A DNA stretch of 64,000 bases, from positions 127,780 to 191,779 of the forward strand of contig DDWZ01000011.1 of the NCBI GenBank assembly GCA_002347095.1, written 5' to 3'. A model generated the notes under the pieces. That model was not told the DNA's origin. It did no database searches and saw only the letters and a program-made list of their open reading frames with translations. Positions 61,352-64,000 of this stretch are shown here, one piece after another. The position numbers and the translations under genes were made by a program. Source of the DNA: Desulfobulbaceae bacterium UBA2273 (GTDB lineage Bacteria > Desulfobacterota > Desulfobulbia > Desulfobulbales > Desulfurivibrionaceae). How positions within the stretch are numbered: the stretch's first letter is position 1; each line of letters starts with the position of its first letter.

Positions 61352-62466
61352 GCGCCTTTGCCGAAAGTGAAGCCAAAGAAACATTTGTCTTAAACCTCGG
61401 GCCCCAGCATCCTGCCACCCATGGGGTTTTGCGGGTCAAGCTGACCATGGACGGCGAGTACATCGCCGAGGCGGAGCCGGTACTGGGCTACATCCATCGC
61501 ATGCACGAGAAGATGGGGGAAAACCGGACCTGGGCCCAGTTTATGCCCAACACCGGACGGATGGATTATCTCCATGCCCTGGCCTACAACCACGGCTATG
61601 TTTCCGTGGTGGAGCGGGCCGCTGGCATCGAGGTGCCGGAGCGGGCCGAATACCTGCGGGTGATCACCGCCGAGTTGAACCGGGTTTCCAGCCATCTTCT
61701 CTGGTTTGGCGCCTTTATCCTGGATCTGGGCGGGTTTTCCCCGCTGCTCTATGCCTTTGACGACAGGGAACATATCCTTGACCTGCTGGAATCGGTAACC
61801 GGTTCGCGCCTCACCTATTGCTATTTCCGCTTCGGCGGGGTGTACAACGATATCGACGACAATTTTGTTCCCGGGACCAGGGCCTTTATCAAGCGGTTGC
61901 GCGAGCGGATGCCCATGTACCACAATCTGGTCACCAAGAACATCATTCTGATGAAACGGCTCCAGGAGGTCGGACCGATTTCCGCGGAGATGTGCCGCAA
62001 ATACGGGGCAACCGGCCCGGTGTGCCGCGGCTCCGGCATCAATTTTGATGTGCGCAAGCACGAGCCGTATTCCATCTACCCGGAATTCGACTTCGATGTG
62101 CCGGTGTACGAGCAATGCGATTCCATGGCCCGCTACATGGTGCGGATGGACGAGATTGAGCAGAGTCTGCGCATTATCGAACAGGCCCTGGATAAATTGC
62201 CCGAAGGCCCGGTCATGGCGGAGAAGGTTCCCAAGATCCTCAAGCCCGCCAAGGGCGATTATTACCATGCCGTGGAAACGGCGCGCGGTTCGTTCGGCGT
62301 GCGGGTGGTCAGCGACGGGACAAACACCCCGTACCGCTTGAAACTGCGTTCCCCAACCTTTTCCAATTTGAGCCTTTTTGGCGAGGCCTGTCAGGGCATG
62401 CTGCTGCCTGACGCCCTTGCCTTGATGGGAAGCCTGGATTTGGTCATCCCTGAGATAGACAGGTAA
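61348..62466 (+). CDS. nuoD: NADH-quinone oxidoreductase subunit D
   Basis: 372 residues. 49-kDa subunit motifs: LNLGPQHPATHGVLR at the N-terminus, YIHRMHEKMGE, RVSSHLLWFG, and a YRLKLRSPTFSNL end. Forms the quinone-binding cavity with NuoB. The usual nuoE, nuoF and nuoG do not follow; nuoH is next, after 11 bases. Confidence 0.96.
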   Translation: MSAFAESEAKETFVLNLGPQHPATHGVLRVKLTMDGEYIAEAEPVLGYIHRMHEKMGENRTWAQFMPNTGRMDYLHALAYNHGYVSVVERAAGIEVPERAEYLRVITAELNRVSSHLLWFGAFILDLGGFSPLLYAFDDREHILDLLESVTGSRLTYCYFRFGGVYNDIDDNFVPGTRAFIKRLRERMPMYHNLVTKNIILMKRLQEVGPISAEMCRKYGATGPVCRGSGINFDVRKHEPYSIYPEFDFDVPVYEQCDSMARYMVRMDEIEQSLRIIEQALDKLPEGPVMAEKVPKILKPAKGDYYHAVETARGSFGVRVVSDGTNTPYRLKLRSPTFSNLSLFGEACQGMLLPDALALMGSLDLVIPEIDR

Positions 62467-62477
62467 GGAGCTTCGTT

Positions 62478-63470
62478 ATGTATGTGGATCCTGAAATAAT
62501 ACGGCTGCTGGCATTCCTCGTCGGAGTGATCGCCTTTGCCGCCCTGAACGCCGCCTACCTGGTCTGGCTTGAGCGCAAAGAGGCCGCGCATATCCAGCGG
62601 AGGATCGGACCCAAGGAGGTCGGCCCCTTTGGCCTGCTCCAGCCTTTGGTCGACGGCATCAAGCTGATGACCAAGCAGCTCATTGTGCCGGCCGGGGTTG
62701 ATCCGGTCCTGTTCAAGATCGCTCCGATCCTGGTCATGGTCCCAGCGATCATGAGCTTTGTCACCATCCCCTTCAGCGATACGCTGGTGGCGCGGAATCT
62801 GGACATCGGCCTCTTGGCCATCTTCGCCTTTGCCTCGGTGAACGTCTTGGGTCTTCTCCTGGGCGCTTGGGGCTCGCGCAACAAGTATGCGGTTATCTCC
62901 GCGGCCCGTGTGGTTTCCCAGAACGTGGCCTACGAGATTCCCATGCTGGTCACGGTGGTGACCCTGGTGATGATCAGCGGCACCATGAATCTCAGTAAGA
63001 TCGTGGGGCTGCAGTTGGGCGGCTTCTGGAACTGGAATATTTTCAACCTTTCCGCCAGCCCCCTGATGCCCATTGCTTTTTTGATCTTCTTTGTCTGCAT
63101 GCTGGCCGAGACCAACCGGGCGCCTTTCGACATGGCCGAGGCGGAGAGCGAGCTGGTGGCCGGCGCTTTTACCGAGTACTCGGGCATGGGCTTCGGCGTC
63201 TTTTTCATGGGCGAGTATGCCAACATCGTCATCGGCGCCAGTGTGGCCACCATCCTTTTCCTGGGCGGCTGGGATTGTCCCTTCGGGCTTTTCCCCGGGG
63301 TGCACTGGTTCCTGATCAAGATGTACTTCCTGATCTTCACAGTCATCTGGATCCGTTGGACCTATCCGCGCACAACCTTTTACGGGCTGCTCAATCTTTC
63401 CTGGAAGATTTTGATCCCGATCTCCTTTGTTAACCTGATTCTTACCAGTGCCATGTTGAAGGTGTTTTAA
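62478..63470 (+). CDS. nuoH: NADH-quinone oxidoreductase subunit H
   Basis: 330 residues, about eight membrane segments. ERKEAAHIQRRIGPKEVGPFGLLQPLVDGIKL and AETNRAPFDMAEAESELVAGAFTEYSGM are the diagnostic loops. It couples the quinone site to the proton-pumping arm. Two bases upstream of nuoI. Confidence 0.96.
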   Translation: MYVDPEIIRLLAFLVGVIAFAALNAAYLVWLERKEAAHIQRRIGPKEVGPFGLLQPLVDGIKLMTKQLIVPAGVDPVLFKIAPILVMVPAIMSFVTIPFSDTLVARNLDIGLLAIFAFASVNVLGLLLGAWGSRNKYAVISAARVVSQNVAYEIPMLVTVVTLVMISGTMNLSKIVGLQLGGFWNWNIFNLSASPLMPIAFLIFFVCMLAETNRAPFDMAEAESELVAGAFTEYSGMGFGVFFMGEYANIVIGASVATILFLGGWDCPFGLFPGVHWFLIKMYFLIFTVIWIRWTYPRTTFYGLLNLSWKILIPISFVNLILTSAMLKVF

Positions 63471-63472
63471 CC

Positions 63473-63913
63473 ATGATCGACTATCTCAGAGAGATTATCA
63501 GCGGGACCTGGAGCCTGTTTGTCGGCCTGGGGATTACCATCCGGTATTTTTTCCAGCCGGTGGTGACGGTGCAGTATCCGCACCAGACCTTGCCCATGAC
63601 CCCGCGCTTTCGGGGGCATATCGAGCTGGTGAAGGACGAGGAAACCGGCGAGACCAAGTGCATTGTCTGCGGCATGTGCCAGAAGGCGTGTCCTTCGAAC
63701 TGCATCACGGTGAATGGCGAAAAACGGGAAGGGGTCAAGGGCAAGGTGTTGACCGAGTACACCCTGGATTTCACCAAATGCAGTCTGTGCGGGCTCTGTG
63801 TCGAAAGCTGTCCGACCGCGGCAATCACCTTTTCCAAGGATTACAACCTCGCTGGCGTCAGAAAGGAAGCGTACATCTTTGATCTCAAAAAACGTTTGGA
63901 GGCAAAGAACTGA
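63473..63913 (+). CDS. nuoI: NADH-quinone oxidoreductase subunit I
   Basis: 146 residues with two 4Fe-4S motifs, CIVCGMCQKACPSNC and CSLCGLCVESCP, carrying clusters N6a and N6b of the peripheral arm. The N-terminal helix region (LREIISGTWSLFVGLGITIRYFF) lies on the membrane surface. Stop overlaps the nuoJ start (TGATG). Confidence 0.95.
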   Translation: MIDYLREIISGTWSLFVGLGITIRYFFQPVVTVQYPHQTLPMTPRFRGHIELVKDEETGETKCIVCGMCQKACPSNCITVNGEKREGVKGKVLTEYTLDFTKCSLCGLCVESCPTAAITFSKDYNLAGVRKEAYIFDLKKRLEAKN

Positions 63914-64000
63914 TGGTGTCCCTGTTTTCGGTTGAAGGCCTTTCCGGCCTCTTGTTTTTCTGCTTTATCGGGCTGACCCTGGCTGGGGCTGTTATTGCCA
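63913..64000 (+). CDS. nuoJ: NADH-quinone oxidoreductase subunit J (partial)
   Basis: Only the first ~29 codons lie in the window: a hydrophobic start with LSGLLFFCFIGLTLAGAVIA. Assigned from its membrane-segment character, translational coupling to nuoI, and operon order. Confidence 0.8.
   Translation, partial: MVSLFSVEGLSGLLFFCFIGLTLAGAVIA

Overview
The window reads as chromosomal DNA of a strictly anaerobic, Gram-negative, heme-rich bacterium. A Desulfobacterota (former Deltaproteobacteria) origin, perhaps Desulfobulbales or a Geobacter-like lineage, fits best. Grounds: about 105 CXXCH heme motifs in ten cytochromes, sigma-54 regulators, a nuo operon that runs nuoABCD-H-I without nuoEFG between D and H, and a complete mreBCD/PBP2/RodA locus. 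Genus-level assignment is not possible by eye.

Region 1 (1-4.8 kb) is accessory DNA: a secreted CAP-domain protein, a palindromic repeat, a DUF167 gene, a truncated aldo/keto reductase fragment, then two minus-strand gene cassettes each followed by an integron-type attC site, with no integrase in view. A metallophosphoesterase and a cluster of toxin/antitoxin genes (RelE with an XRE antitoxin, an orphan HigA, a short HicB) follow.

Region 2 (4.8-13 kb, minus strand) runs from nadE through a 12-site multiheme cytochrome and three TPR lipoproteins (one with PDZ, two a tandem duplicate) to a secreted helical protein. Region 3 (13.2-18.3 kb, plus) holds PIN-PhoH and a heme-synthesis operon: an AhbC/AhbD-like radical SAM protein, HemE, an HD hydrolase and HemH.

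Region 4 (18.7-30.6 kb) is a regulatory belt: a PilZ-PAS-PAS-sigma54 activator, an operon of periplasmic binding protein, GGDEF and histidine kinase, a three-gene minus-strand operon (thioredoxin-like/TPR, 10-heme cytochrome, NHL propeller), and an NtrC-type response regulator.

Region 5 (30.6-51.8 kb, plus) is the main discovery. A near-consensus sigma-54 promoter with a 15-bp inverted repeat upstream leads into a long cytochrome locus: two OmcS-like cytochromes, a 16-site cytochrome, a 714-residue outer-membrane beta-barrel, three CsgG/LpoB-like proteins (two of them lipoproteins), a PpiC-type prolyl isomerase, 26-heme and 16-heme cytochromes, an NHL propeller, a third OmcS-like cytochrome, an 8-heme cytochrome, a YVTN-type propeller lipoprotein, a 5-heme/FN3 cytochrome and a HAMP-only membrane protein. 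With the 10-heme gene across the regulator this is about 94 CXXCH sites plus six widened motifs. I infer an extracellular electron transfer system that builds OmcS-type cytochrome filaments and carries its own outer-membrane assembly parts. All three OmcS-like proteins have a CX5CH site where OmcS has its third CXXCH.

Region 6 (51.8-64 kb) is housekeeping: rodA, mrdA, mreD, mreC and mreB on the minus strand, tRNA-Ala(GGC), a small conserved gene, mpl, and nuoA-B-C-D-H-I with the start of nuoJ.
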